From positions 1 through 22,165 of the forward strand of contig JAILFF010000003.1 of the NCBI GenBank assembly GCA_024697705.1: a DNA stretch of 22,165 nucleotides, read 5' to 3'. The DNA comes from Ruminococcus sp. (lineage in GTDB: Bacteria; Bacillota; Clostridia; Oscillospirales; Ruminococcaceae). Positions 14,155-22,165 of this stretch are shown in pieces (the stretch's first letter is position 1; every line of letters begins with the position of its first letter). The translations under genes were made by a program, and so were the position numbers. The notes under the pieces were generated by a model. The model searched no databases, was not told where the DNA came from, and saw only the letters and a program-made list of their open reading frames with translations.

Positions 14155-15307
14155 GGCGGTCGAAAAGCGGCTCAATGTCATAGAAGACCTTGCCTTTCTC
14201 GTCGAAAACAGAAAGATGATAGACAGCATTACCACCGGAAATACCGTTACCGCCGCAGATATAATGAACAAGCTCAAAGAAGTGCTGTTTCTTCCGGGGC
14301 TGACAGGCGAACAGTCAAAGGCTGTCCGTCAGTATTACTATCCTTATAAAGTCAGCACGTTCACTCACCGGGAGATGCTCGCCGCGACAGGCGAATTTCA
14401 CCCTGAGATAATTACGGAGGAGCTGTATTTCGGCTATGTAGACCCGTATCTGAACAGCCGCGCACAGGCGGTCGGGCTGGAGAACAAATGTCTGTTCGTT
14501 AAGCTGTTTCCGGGGATACGTCAGCCCAAGACGGCAGCGCTCCGCATGAACGGGATATGGCTCTCGTCCGAGTGGGAGCCGATAACGCACGATGAACTTA
14601 TTGCGGAGCTTAACAGGCACAGCGAAGTGATAATCAAGGAAGCGTATGATTCATGCGGCGGACACGGTGTTTATCGGATAATTCCCGAAAAGCCCGGTGA
14701 GACCGTCGGCGAGGCGGCGGAAAGGAAGCTTGCAGGGATAAGCGGCGACGTAATAATACAGCAGGCTGTCCGTCAGCATGAGGCGCTGGCGAGGCTCAAT
14801 CCCACATCGGTAAACTGTTTCAGGATCATCACGCTGCTGACAGCGGAGGGAGTGAAGGTCTTATCAGCCGCGCAGAAGATAGGCGCGAAGGGCGCGTTTG
14901 CCGATAATCTGAAAAGCGGCGGGTATTTCTGCGGCATTGACAGCAGCGGAAAGCTGATGCCGCGTGCCTACCATGTAAACAGCACGGAGTACATTCTGAA
15001 AGACCCCGAAACAGGCTTAGTGTTCGGTGGGTATCAGATACCGTCCTTTGAGCGTGCGGTCGAAATGGTCAGGAGAGCGCATCCGATGCTGCCGTGTTTT
15101 CAGCTGATCTCATGGGACGTTACCATTGACGAGGACGGCGAGCCGGTGCTTATCGAGCCTAATTTAACGAACGGTTCGTTAGTAATGCACCAGCAGACGC
15201 ACGGACCTTTGTTCGGGAAGGATACGAAAAAGATAGTGCGTGAAGCGCTCAAAGGCACGAATTATCCGATGTATAAGATCACAAAGCCGACCCGGAAGCG
15301 CAAGTGA
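14105..15307 (+). CDS. ATP-grasp protein (sugar-transfer-associated type)
   Basis: A 400-residue soluble enzyme of the ATP-grasp fold, which couples ATP hydrolysis to ligating a carboxylate to an amine or similar nucleophile. Visible ATP-grasp elements: IIKEAYDSCGGHGV (176-189) with the nucleotide-binding lysine and glycine loop, VIIQQAV (216-222), LNPTSVNCFRIIT (231-243), and the metal-ligand region SWDV (337-340) with LIEPN (349-353). The pattern best resembles the 'sugar-transfer associated ATP-grasp' family often found in capsule and envelope clusters; the substrate is unknown. GGAG (14092-14095) precedes the ATG at 9 nt, inside the upstream gene. The N-terminus is Lys/Asn-rich (MKKKKNKNK). 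Confidence 0.8.
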   Translation: MKKKKNKNKSIGSFLREAVEKRLNVIEDLAFLVENRKMIDSITTGNTVTAADIMNKLKEVLFLPGLTGEQSKAVRQYYYPYKVSTFTHREMLAATGEFHPEIITEELYFGYVDPYLNSRAQAVGLENKCLFVKLFPGIRQPKTAALRMNGIWLSSEWEPITHDELIAELNRHSEVIIKEAYDSCGGHGVYRIIPEKPGETVGEAAERKLAGISGDVIIQQAVRQHEALARLNPTSVNCFRIITLLTAEGVKVLSAAQKIGAKGAFADNLKSGGYFCGIDSSGKLMPRAYHVNSTEYILKDPETGLVFGGYQIPSFERAVEMVRRAHPMLPCFQLISWDVTIDEDGEPVLIEPNLTNGSLVMHQQTHGPLFGKDTKKIVREALKGTNYPMYKITKPTRKRK

Positions 15308-15314
15308 GGGCAAA

Positions 15315-15336
15315 CCAAAAGTCTTGGGAAGGGGGG
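15315..15336 (+). repeat. CCAAAAGTCTTGGG box within the cluster
   Basis: A fourth copy of the dispersed box (one base changed: TTGGG for TTAGG), starting 8 nt after the ATP-grasp stop. It is followed by a GC-rich piece ending GCCCTACA, like the end of the fragment at 5332-5384. No terminator U-tract or new promoter was recognised in the 91-bp gap, so read-through to the next gene is likely. Confidence 0.65.
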
Positions 15337-15398
15337 CGGCGGAAGCAAGCCCGCGCCCTACATAGCGTATAACAATAATTACATGAAGAGATGAGAAT

Positions 15399-16427
15399 AT
15401 GAAAGATGAAAGAAAAGTCATGAAGGAAGCGGTAAACAAAACGCTTTCTTCGATAAAGCCAATAAACAAACACTTCTGCATAATGGATTATCATGTTGAT
15501 TACAATTTGAAGGGTATGCTTGCGGAAGGCGGAAATACCGTTCTCAGCGAGGTGCGATATTTACAAAAACATATACACTCTCCGAAACTGCTGCCCAATC
15601 CGCTTGCGGGTCCCGGAGGCTGCTCGACGTTCAACGCCGTCACTCCCGAGGGGCAGATAATCATGGGGCGCAATTTTGATTACAGGATGGCGAAATGCAT
15701 GGCGATGTGGACGCACCCCAAGGAGGGCTACCGCAGTCTTGCGATGGTAAATCAGAACCATCTGATTTACGCCGATATAAGGCGTTCCCGCCGACCGCTT
15801 CGGGCGCTGGGCGCTCCATATCTCAGCATGGACGGCATTAACGAAAAGGGCTTGTGCGCCGCTATATTAATGCTTATTACCAAGCCCACGCATCAGAATA
15901 ACGGCAAGCCGCCCATAACCGTGAATGTCGCGCTCAGGGCGGTGCTCGATACCTGTGCCACCGCCGACGAAGCCGTCGAGCTTCTGCAAAGGCACGAAAT
16001 GCACGATCTGCTCGGCGCCTGCTATCACTACCAGTTCACCGACGCGGCGGGAGTAAGCAATATCGTCGAATACGTTGACGGCAAGATGTACGTTTACCGT
16101 CAGGCAGATCAGGGATATAACCTTAAGCTTACCAATTTCTTCCTTACGCCTTCGGGAAAGTGCAGGGAAAAGGGCAGAGACCGTTTTGAACGTATGGACT
16201 GCGCTTTAAAGAAAAATAACATCATGACAGAGCAGGAAGCCATGAAGCTCCTGGAGGAGTGCAAGGTATATTTTCTCTCTAAATACAAGATATACCATAT
16301 AGGCACGCTTTGGAGCTCGGTCTACAACTGCACCGAGAGGACTATGCTTATTAGCACGGGCTTGGATTATTCCAGACAGTATAAGTTAGCTGTTGACAAG
16401 CCGATGAAGATCGTTAAAGTAAAATAA
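15399..16427 (+). CDS. Ntn-hydrolase: linear amide C-N hydrolase / acyltransferase
   Basis: A 342-residue member of the N-terminal-nucleophile superfamily, related to choloylglycine hydrolases, penicillin V acylase and C45 autoproteolytic acyltransferases, which cleave or transfer acyl amides. GPGGCSTFNAVTPEG places the likely nucleophile at Cys75. Arg91 and Asp94 in GRNFDYR are at Cys+16 and Cys+19, the same spacing as Cys2/Arg18/Asp21 of bile-salt hydrolases. The 74 residues before the Cys would be a propeptide removed by self-cleavage; they show no signal peptide, so the enzyme is probably cytoplasmic. The ribosome site is weak (GAAGAG). It lies 50 nt before the GH3 gene, suggesting opposing or sequential reactions on an amide. 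Substrate unknown. Confidence 0.8.
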   Translation: MKDERKVMKEAVNKTLSSIKPINKHFCIMDYHVDYNLKGMLAEGGNTVLSEVRYLQKHIHSPKLLPNPLAGPGGCSTFNAVTPEGQIIMGRNFDYRMAKCMAMWTHPKEGYRSLAMVNQNHLIYADIRRSRRPLRALGAPYLSMDGINEKGLCAAILMLITKPTHQNNGKPPITVNVALRAVLDTCATADEAVELLQRHEMHDLLGACYHYQFTDAAGVSNIVEYVDGKMYVYRQADQGYNLKLTNFFLTPSGKCREKGRDRFERMDCALKKNNIMTEQEAMKLLEECKVYFLSKYKIYHIGTLWSSVYNCTERTMLISTGLDYSRQYKLAVDKPMKIVKVK

Positions 16428-16477
16428 CAAACGAAATGCATGATAAAAAAGAAAAACATCAGTAGGAGAAGATCGGA

Positions 16478-18166
16478 ATGAAATTATACGAAAAAGTGAT
16501 AAATATGCTGATACTTAACGGACTGTTCGCTTACGGGCATTTCTGCAAAGCAAGATATCTGTTTAAAAGCAGACGCGCCCTTTCGCACAGCAGGAATTTT
16601 CTGCTTAAACAGCTCAGATGCAGCAAGGACACCGAATACGGCAGAAAATACGATTTCGGCAAAATACACAGCATACGCGAATATCAGAAAAAAGTTCCGC
16701 TTTCAAGCTACGAGGATTACAAGCCTTACATAGACAGAATGGTCGAGACGGGCGAGCAGGGACTTATCACCGGGAACAAGGTGGATTACTTCGCCAAGAC
16801 CTCCGGCACCATCAACGTGATGAAGATGATACCTCTTACGAGAAATTCCTATATGCACAGTCTCAGAAGCGGCGCCGTGCTTTTTTCGAACCTTCATGAC
16901 GAAATGAAGAAAAAATTCAAGGGTATCCCTTACGGACGGGGCATGAATATGATCGAATGTGCCACCGACGATACACCGAGCGGCATAAGAACAGGCTATA
17001 TATCGGGCTACGTCATCGGAAGCGCACTTTCGTTCCTGCCTTACATCACTTGTCTGCCGAGGGAGATATTCGGCACCAAGGAAGAAGTCGATATGAGGTA
17101 CATCAAGGCACGCTATGCGCTCCAGGACAGGGACATGGTTTATATGATGTGCGTGTTCCTTTCCTCGCTTACCGATATAATGTCATATATCATCGAGAAC
17201 CGCGGTATGCTCATAAACGATATACAGACCGGTACCATCGACCGTTCGGTAACGATGCCCGAAAGCATGAGAAGAAAGCTTGAAAGAAAGCTGTCTCCCG
17301 CTCCCGCCCGCGCCGCCGAGATAACCAAGGCGTTCGCTTCGGGAAGCACCGAGGGCATTATACCGAAGCTGTGGAAGAGAATGACGCTCATTATAGGCGT
17401 AGGGACCGGAGAGTTCGCTCCTTTCGGCGAGAAGATGAGATACTACGCGGGAGACAAGATCAAATTCAACTACGAATTGTACGCTTCCTCGGAATGTGTT
17501 ATCGCCACTACTTTAAAGCCGGAGGATACGAATTATATGCTTCTGCCGAACAGCGGCTTCTTTGAGTTTATCCCCGAGGACGGCAAATGCAGGCGTCCGC
17601 TGCTGATGAACGAGATCGAAGCGGGCAAGCATTACGAACTTATCGTGACCAACGAGGCGGGTCTTTACCGCTACCGCATAAAGGACATAGTAAAGATAAC
17701 GGGCTTTATCGGAAAGGCTCCCACGCTGAGATATGCCTACCGCAAGGAGCAGGTAATAAATCTTGCGGGTATGCACATGACGACGGAACACGCCGCCGAG
17801 TCGATACGTCTGCTTGAAAAGAAGATAGGCGTTCAGATAACCGATTACAGCCTTTATGCCGACAACGACCACACTCCGGGAAGAATAATGCTCTTTATAG
17901 AGACAGCCGACGAGCTTTCCAACGAGGTAAAGGTGCAGCTGCCCGAGATGTTCGATTCGATACTTTCCGAGGTGAACGTCGATTACGCACATTTGCACGG
18001 CGAGTGCGGAGATATTGCCGATACCGCGGTATACGTCATGAAAAAGGGCTCGTATCAGAAGATAAGAGATCAGAAAGTTAAAAACGGTATCCCGGTAAAT
18101 CAGATAAAGGCGCTCAGAGTGATAAGAAACAGGGAACAGCTTATTTCGCTTATGAAGGCGATGTAA
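16478..18166 (+). CDS. GH3-family acyl-adenylate amide synthetase
   Basis: A 562-residue protein of the GH3 family. In plants these adenylate jasmonate or auxin and conjugate it to amino acids; bacterial members are largely uncharacterised. ANL-type signatures: FAKTSGTINVMKMIPLT with TSGT at 108-111 (phosphate loop), ELYASSECVI (about 332-341), and GLYRYRIKDIVKITGF (about 394-410) with the ribose-binding Asp. The C-terminal GSYQKIRDQKVKNGIPVNQIKALRVI segment is typical of the family end. Around residue 430, NLAGMHMTTE stands where I recall bacterial relatives having a Gly-Glu-Lys-like motif, a possible change in the hinge/acceptor region. AGGAG (16464-16468) lies 9 nt before the ATG. The first ~20 residues are hydrophobic but look like a helix rather than a signal peptide. 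Confidence 0.87.
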   Translation: MKLYEKVINMLILNGLFAYGHFCKARYLFKSRRALSHSRNFLLKQLRCSKDTEYGRKYDFGKIHSIREYQKKVPLSSYEDYKPYIDRMVETGEQGLITGNKVDYFAKTSGTINVMKMIPLTRNSYMHSLRSGAVLFSNLHDEMKKKFKGIPYGRGMNMIECATDDTPSGIRTGYISGYVIGSALSFLPYITCLPREIFGTKEEVDMRYIKARYALQDRDMVYMMCVFLSSLTDIMSYIIENRGMLINDIQTGTIDRSVTMPESMRRKLERKLSPAPARAAEITKAFASGSTEGIIPKLWKRMTLIIGVGTGEFAPFGEKMRYYAGDKIKFNYELYASSECVIATTLKPEDTNYMLLPNSGFFEFIPEDGKCRRPLLMNEIEAGKHYELIVTNEAGLYRYRIKDIVKITGFIGKAPTLRYAYRKEQVINLAGMHMTTEHAAESIRLLEKKIGVQITDYSLYADNDHTPGRIMLFIETADELSNEVKVQLPEMFDSILSEVNVDYAHLHGECGDIADTAVYVMKKGSYQKIRDQKVKNGIPVNQIKALRVIRNREQLISLMKAM

Positions 18167-18193
18167 TAATACAGGAAAGCGTGACAAACCATA

Positions 18194-18901
18194 ATGGGAG
18201 AGGTATTTCTCGAAGCGAACGGGCTTTATAAGACCTACGGCAGCGGTCAGGGACAGGTCAAGGCTCTGAACGGAGTATCAATGCAGATATTCGACGGCGA
18301 GCTTATGGTGATACTCGGCAGCAGCGGCAGCGGAAAAAGTACGCTGCTCAATATGCTGGGCGGCATGGATAAGCCCGATAAGGGCAGCATAATGGTTGAC
18401 GGACAGGACCTCTGCCGCCTGCGCGACAAGGGTCTGACAAAGTACCGCAAGGAAAAGGTGGGATTTGTTTTTCAGTCGTTCAACCTTATCACCGAGCTTT
18501 CGGCTTACGAAAACGTGTCGCTGACCGCCGACAGGGCTGCCGACCCGCAGATAGTCGAAAAAATGCTGGAGCTTGTGGGGCTCGGGCACAAAAAAGACAA
18601 ATATCCCACGCAGCTTTCGGGCGGCGAACAGCAGCGTGTTTCCATCGCGAGGGCACTGGCGAAAAACGCAAGGATGCTGCTCTGCGACGAGCCGACGGGA
18701 GCGCTCGACTATGAAACGGGCAAGCAGATACTTATCGAGCTTGAAAAGCTTTCCCGCGTACACGGGCAGACCGTCGTGATAGTTACCCACACAAGAGAGA
18801 TAGGAAGAATGGCTGACAGAGTTATCCATGTCAGAAACGGAAAGATAATCGAGACAGAGATCAACGAGGAACCTATTCCCGCGGAAAGGATAGAGTGGTA
18901 A
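18194..18901 (+). CDS. ABC transporter ATP-binding protein (MacB/LolD type)
   Basis: A 235-residue ATPase that powers the permease encoded 4 nt downstream. Complete motif set: Walker A GSSGSGKST (42-50), Q-loop Gln94, signature LSGGEQQR (141-148), Walker B MLLCDEPTGALD (161-172), and switch His199. The sequence type (GVSMQIFDGELMVILGSSGSGKSTLLNMLGG, DEPTGALD) is that of the MacB/LolD/FtsE group, which partners with FtsX-like permeases and usually drives mechanotransmission or export rather than import. The ribosome site is weak (AGGAAAG about 15 nt upstream), so coupling to the GH3 gene 27 nt upstream is likely. Confidence 0.93.
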   Translation: MGEVFLEANGLYKTYGSGQGQVKALNGVSMQIFDGELMVILGSSGSGKSTLLNMLGGMDKPDKGSIMVDGQDLCRLRDKGLTKYRKEKVGFVFQSFNLITELSAYENVSLTADRAADPQIVEKMLELVGLGHKKDKYPTQLSGGEQQRVSIARALAKNARMLLCDEPTGALDYETGKQILIELEKLSRVHGQTVVIVTHTREIGRMADRVIHVRNGKIIETEINEEPIPAERIEW

Positions 18902-18905
18902 CGGC

Positions 18906-21900
18906 ATGATATCTCTAATGATCCGCGCTCTGATAAAGAAATACTGGAAGCTCATGCTGTCAACTATGATCGTTTCGGCGCTGGGCTGCGCTATCATTAT
19001 CGGCATTTCGGGAACGCGGAAGTCTCTTGCCAAAACAATGGACAGGTACGTCAGGGAGTACCACTACCCCGACGCCGTTATTACCACAAATGTCAATAAC
19101 AAGGATATTTTGGACGAGCTTAACGGCTGTGAATGTATCGACAGCTTGGTCGCACGAATGTTCGCAGATTCGACGTTCGAGCGGGCAGACGGAAGAATAA
19201 TCTCCGTCAGGGCGTTTTCGTTTCGCGACGACGATTTTCAGCCGTTCTATTTCTGGAAGAAAGCGCAGAACTATTCGGGGCTTGACGAGCTTTACATGGA
19301 GGTCGGTTTCGCGGAGGATAACGGCATAAAGGCGGGCGACATCGTAAAGTTCCGCATCGGGGAGGATTACCGCGAATTCTTCATCTCGGCGCTTATCTCG
19401 ATGCCCGAAACGATAGTTGCGCAGCCTACCGAGGAAACGCGAGTGAGCAACTCGGACTTCGGCTATGTTTACGGCTCGGAGAAGATACTCCGAAACGAGG
19501 TCAATCAGTCCAATATCGACGCCAAGGAAGAACTCGGCAGGCAGATGGATAAGCTCGAAGACGCCGAAAAGGACGCCGTAAAGCAGTACGATTACGCCGA
19601 ACAGAGCCTTAAAAACGCAAAGGATAATTTAGACACCGATAAGAAGACCTACGAGACCCGGAAAACCGAACGCGCCGAAAGGCTCAAAGAGCTTGAACGC
19701 GAAAAAGAAAACATCGAAAAGGAACGCAAGGAGCTTGCCGACAGCAAGACCGCTCTGCAAAACAAACGCGACAGCGCGGGAACGCAGCTCGCCGAGTACG
19801 AAAAGCAGCTTGCCGAGCTTGAAGAGACCCGCAAGGAGCTGAAAACTCAGCGCGAGGAGCTTTTAAACGGCAGCGGCAGCGGTTCGCGCACCGATACGGC
19901 GCTTCTCGAACTGCGTGAGCGTCAGCTCATAGAGGACTACGCAAGGGTCAAGAACGGCATCGACGGCGTAAGAATCCTGATCTCCGAGACCGAGCAGGGC
20001 TTTCTCGATATCGAGGAGAGCGGAAAGGCTCTCGACGAAAAAGAAGCCAGATACGACGAATATATCGAAAAAATAAACAAAGAGCTTGAAGAGGACAAGG
20101 AAAAACTCACAAGCTCCGAGACCGACATAGAGGAAAACGAGAAAAAGCTCTCCGACACCCGGGACGATACGAGGATGCGTTTTGCCGATACCCGCAAGGA
20201 GATCGAAAAGATGCAGAACGATCTCAACAAGTTCAAGGGCTACGATTATCTCTGCGATCAGCTTCTTATCACCTTCAAGGAGGGGTACGATCACGAGGAA
20301 TCGCTCAAAGAGGTCGAGGCGCTTCTTAAGAAAAACAGCGGCGTCAGCATAAAAAGCAGCTACACCTACGAGGATTCGTCGGTCAAGCAGCGTATCGACA
20401 TCAACGTGCAGCCTATCGAGCAGATGTCGAAGTTCATGCCCGTCGTGTTCTTTGTTGTAACGCTTGTTGTTGTATTCCTGTTCATGTCGCTGATGATAAA
20501 GCAGAGCAGGCGGCAGATAGGCATAATCAGAGCGCTGGGCTTCACGGTCGGCAAGGTAAGGATAATATTCTGTATCATCAACCTGATCTCGTCGGTGACG
20601 GCGGTGTTTGTCGGCACGGGGATAGGCATGGGGGTAATACGGTATTCGGGCGGCTACTTCAAGAGATTCTTCTCGCTGCCGTTTTACGATTACCTCGTCG
20701 AGCCGTCAACGGTAGCGCTCGCGGCACTGTTCACCATCGTTACGGGGCAGCTTGCGACGCTGATGGGCACGACCGTCATCGGAAAGATACTCCCCTCCGA
20801 AGCGATGAGCCGTCCCGCGCCCGCAAGCAGCAAAATGCCGAAGCTCTTGCAGGCGGCGACGAGTCTGCTTTCGCCGCTCGGAAAATTCTGCATAACCTCG
20901 CTGCTGCGAAACAAGGCGCGTTTCGCGTTCTCGGTGATATGCATATCGTCTTCGGTAATGATGATCTTTTCGGCATACGCCTTCATCACCTCGAAAAACC
21001 ATATGCTTCACGAATACTACGATATGAGGGCGCATTACGACAGCCAGATATTTTTCTCGAAAAAGCCCGACAGGTATCTGCTGAATCAGTTAAATCTGAG
21101 GGACTATCTTTCGGACGTAAACGAGCTTTACTATTACAGCTGTGAGATATCGGCGAACGGGAACAGCCGTTCCACGCTCGTAAACGCCATGTCTCCCGAG
21201 TGCGAGCTGATAAGCATTTACGACGAGCAGGAAAATCTGCTCAAAATACCCGAAAAGGGCATCGTTCTCGAAAAGCACCTTGCCGACGAGCTCGGCGTGA
21301 AAAAGGGCGACATGGTGGACGTAGACGGTCACGAGCTGCGGATAAGCGCCATATCGTTCCAGTCGTTCACGCGGTCGCAGTTCATTTCGATAGAGCAGTC
21401 AAAGGAGCTCGGCGACGCGAAATTCTGGTGCGTGCTCTGCAACATCGCGAAAGAGGACGAGCAGTATCTTATAAAGTACCTCATCAACCGTGACGACTAT
21501 GTTTTCAACGTATTCACGAGCGTTCTGCGGTCGGGCGACGAAAAGACGTTTGCCACCTACGACGCGATGGCGTGGATAATCATAGGCTTTGCGGTAATAA
21601 TCGGTCTGATAATCATTATCAACACGACGAACACGAACCTGCTCGAACAGAAGAAGGAGCTTTGCGTCCTGCGAACGCTGGGCTTCCAACATTCGGAGCT
21701 TTCGCGGCAATGGTTTGTGCAGTCGCTGCTGCAATTTGTCTTTTCCTGTGTGATAGGACTTGCGGCGGGCGGCTATCTTGCGAGGGTATCCCTGCTGAAC
21801 CTGAGTTCCGACACGCGAGAGTATACCTATGCCAACGGCATAAGGGAGTATATCCTCACGGCGGTAATTGTATTGAGTTTCATAGTTGTGAGCCATATCG

Positions 21901-21959
21901 TAGCTATGGAATCGCTGAAAAAGTGGGATATTGTGGAGACTGTCAAGGAAAAGGAATAA
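18906..21959 (+). CDS. FtsX-like ABC permease with long coiled-coil domain
   Basis: A 1017-residue permease partner of the preceding ATPase. Layout: one membrane helix (about 16-36); a large domain predicted outside the membrane that contains a ~245-residue Glu/Lys-rich coiled coil (about 197-443, split near 320 by a GSGSGS linker); three helices (about 509-530, 555-580, 600-625); a helix at 672-695; a second external domain; and three C-terminal helices (about 887-912, 935-958, 981-1004). The two three-helix groups (FtsX/MacB_PCD type) support an ABC type VII-like permease. The coiled coil is much longer than in standard MacB and may span the cell wall or bind a partner. It is the last gene of the cluster, followed by a terminator. 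Confidence 0.9.
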   Translation: MISLMIRALIKKYWKLMLSTMIVSALGCAIIIGISGTRKSLAKTMDRYVREYHYPDAVITTNVNNKDILDELNGCECIDSLVARMFADSTFERADGRIISVRAFSFRDDDFQPFYFWKKAQNYSGLDELYMEVGFAEDNGIKAGDIVKFRIGEDYREFFISALISMPETIVAQPTEETRVSNSDFGYVYGSEKILRNEVNQSNIDAKEELGRQMDKLEDAEKDAVKQYDYAEQSLKNAKDNLDTDKKTYETRKTERAERLKELEREKENIEKERKELADSKTALQNKRDSAGTQLAEYEKQLAELEETRKELKTQREELLNGSGSGSRTDTALLELRERQLIEDYARVKNGIDGVRILISETEQGFLDIEESGKALDEKEARYDEYIEKINKELEEDKEKLTSSETDIEENEKKLSDTRDDTRMRFADTRKEIEKMQNDLNKFKGYDYLCDQLLITFKEGYDHEESLKEVEALLKKNSGVSIKSSYTYEDSSVKQRIDINVQPIEQMSKFMPVVFFVVTLVVVFLFMSLMIKQSRRQIGIIRALGFTVGKVRIIFCIINLISSVTAVFVGTGIGMGVIRYSGGYFKRFFSLPFYDYLVEPSTVALAALFTIVTGQLATLMGTTVIGKILPSEAMSRPAPASSKMPKLLQAATSLLSPLGKFCITSLLRNKARFAFSVICISSSVMMIFSAYAFITSKNHMLHEYYDMRAHYDSQIFFSKKPDRYLLNQLNLRDYLSDVNELYYYSCEISANGNSRSTLVNAMSPECELISIYDEQENLLKIPEKGIVLEKHLADELGVKKGDMVDVDGHELRISAISFQSFTRSQFISIEQSKELGDAKFWCVLCNIAKEDEQYLIKYLINRDDYVFNVFTSVLRSGDEKTFATYDAMAWIIIGFAVIIGLIIIINTTNTNLLEQKKELCVLRTLGFQHSELSRQWFVQSLLQFVFSCVIGLAAGGYLARVSLLNLSSDTREYTYANGIREYILTAVIVLSFIVVSHIVAMESLKKWDIVETVKEKE

Positions 21960-21966
21960 TAAAGAC

Positions 21967-22011
21967 AAAAGCGGCTCTCGCGGGAAAGGTGTTTTCCGCG
22001 AGGTCGCTTTT
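21967..22011 (+). terminator. Terminator at the end of the cluster
   Basis: AAAAGCG (21967-21973) pairs with CGCTTTT (22005-22011), enclosing CTCGCGGGAAA paired with TTTTCCGCGAG across a small internal loop. The stem ends in TTTTAT. It starts 7 nt after the permease stop. Confidence 0.82.
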
Positions 22012-22165
22012 ATAGTGGTGTTAGTCACAAAGTGAATATCTAACAATAGTCAAACGAATAACAGTCCGCCATTTTGTACAGATAAATTAGTGATAGCAAC
22101 ACTCCCTATCTCGAAACTCAACACACTTTTCACAAGTTCAGATGTGGCTTTGACATTCTTATATA
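22012..22165. other. Trailing non-coding end of window
   Basis: About 150 bp without an ORF or recognised repeat. A TTGACA at 22150-22155 could be the -35 of a promoter for a gene beyond the window, but its -10 would fall outside. Confidence 0.35.

Noticed and set aside
1..22165. CRISPR arrays, tRNA or rRNA genes
   Set aside because: No regularly spaced identical repeats and no cloverleaf or rRNA-like sequences were noticed. The repeats present are dispersed and palindromic. This was by eye, so a covariance search would be the proper test.

Overview
The window looks like chromosomal DNA of a low-to-mid GC Firmicute, most likely a Clostridia/Oscillospiraceae organism of the Ruminococcus kind. 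The pointers are strong AGGAGG-type ribosome sites, near-consensus sigma-A promoters with 17-bp spacers, an ACT-protein/homoserine dehydrogenase pair, a DUF4830 protein, and many small structured intergenic repeats. The genus is inferred; there is no rRNA or other marker to confirm it. All genes but one, plus its small leader ORF, lie on the + strand.

Layout. 1-1650: class II fructose-bisphosphate aldolase (fba) and a QueT-family membrane protein. 1650-5040: uridine phosphorylase (udp), then rqcH (ribosome quality control), with a long palindromic repeat in the udp leader and a ~240-bp composite structured repeat on each side of rqcH. 5500-9270: threonine-pathway region (ACT-domain regulator, hom, a Nudix hydrolase, a DUF3237 protein, thrB). 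9390-11240: a DUF4830 protein, a clear MITE with 16-bp terminal inverted repeats and 9-bp target duplications, and an ECF sigma factor with a C-terminal membrane segment whose tail is split off by a one-base frameshift. 11326-12780: on the - strand, a NYN-domain nuclease-like protein preceded by a possible 18-20 codon leader ORF whose stop codon overlaps the nuclease gene's ribosome site. 12980-22010: a 9-kb co-directional cluster with a consensus promoter at one end and a hairpin terminator at the other. It encodes a flippase-like membrane protein, an ATP-grasp enzyme, an Ntn-type amide hydrolase/acyltransferase, a GH3-family acyl-adenylate amide synthetase, and a two-gene ABC system whose permease carries a long coiled coil.

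How it fits together. The first 9 kb is mainly housekeeping metabolism. The 13-22 kb cluster is the best candidate for an undescribed system: it combines two ATP-dependent ligase-type families, an amide-cleaving or acyl-transferring family and membrane transport. This suggests synthesis, tailoring and export (or envelope attachment) of an amide-linked small molecule or lipid. That assembly is inference; the individual family calls rest on visible motifs. Several intergenic regions hold repeats that are probably mobile or structured-RNA elements.
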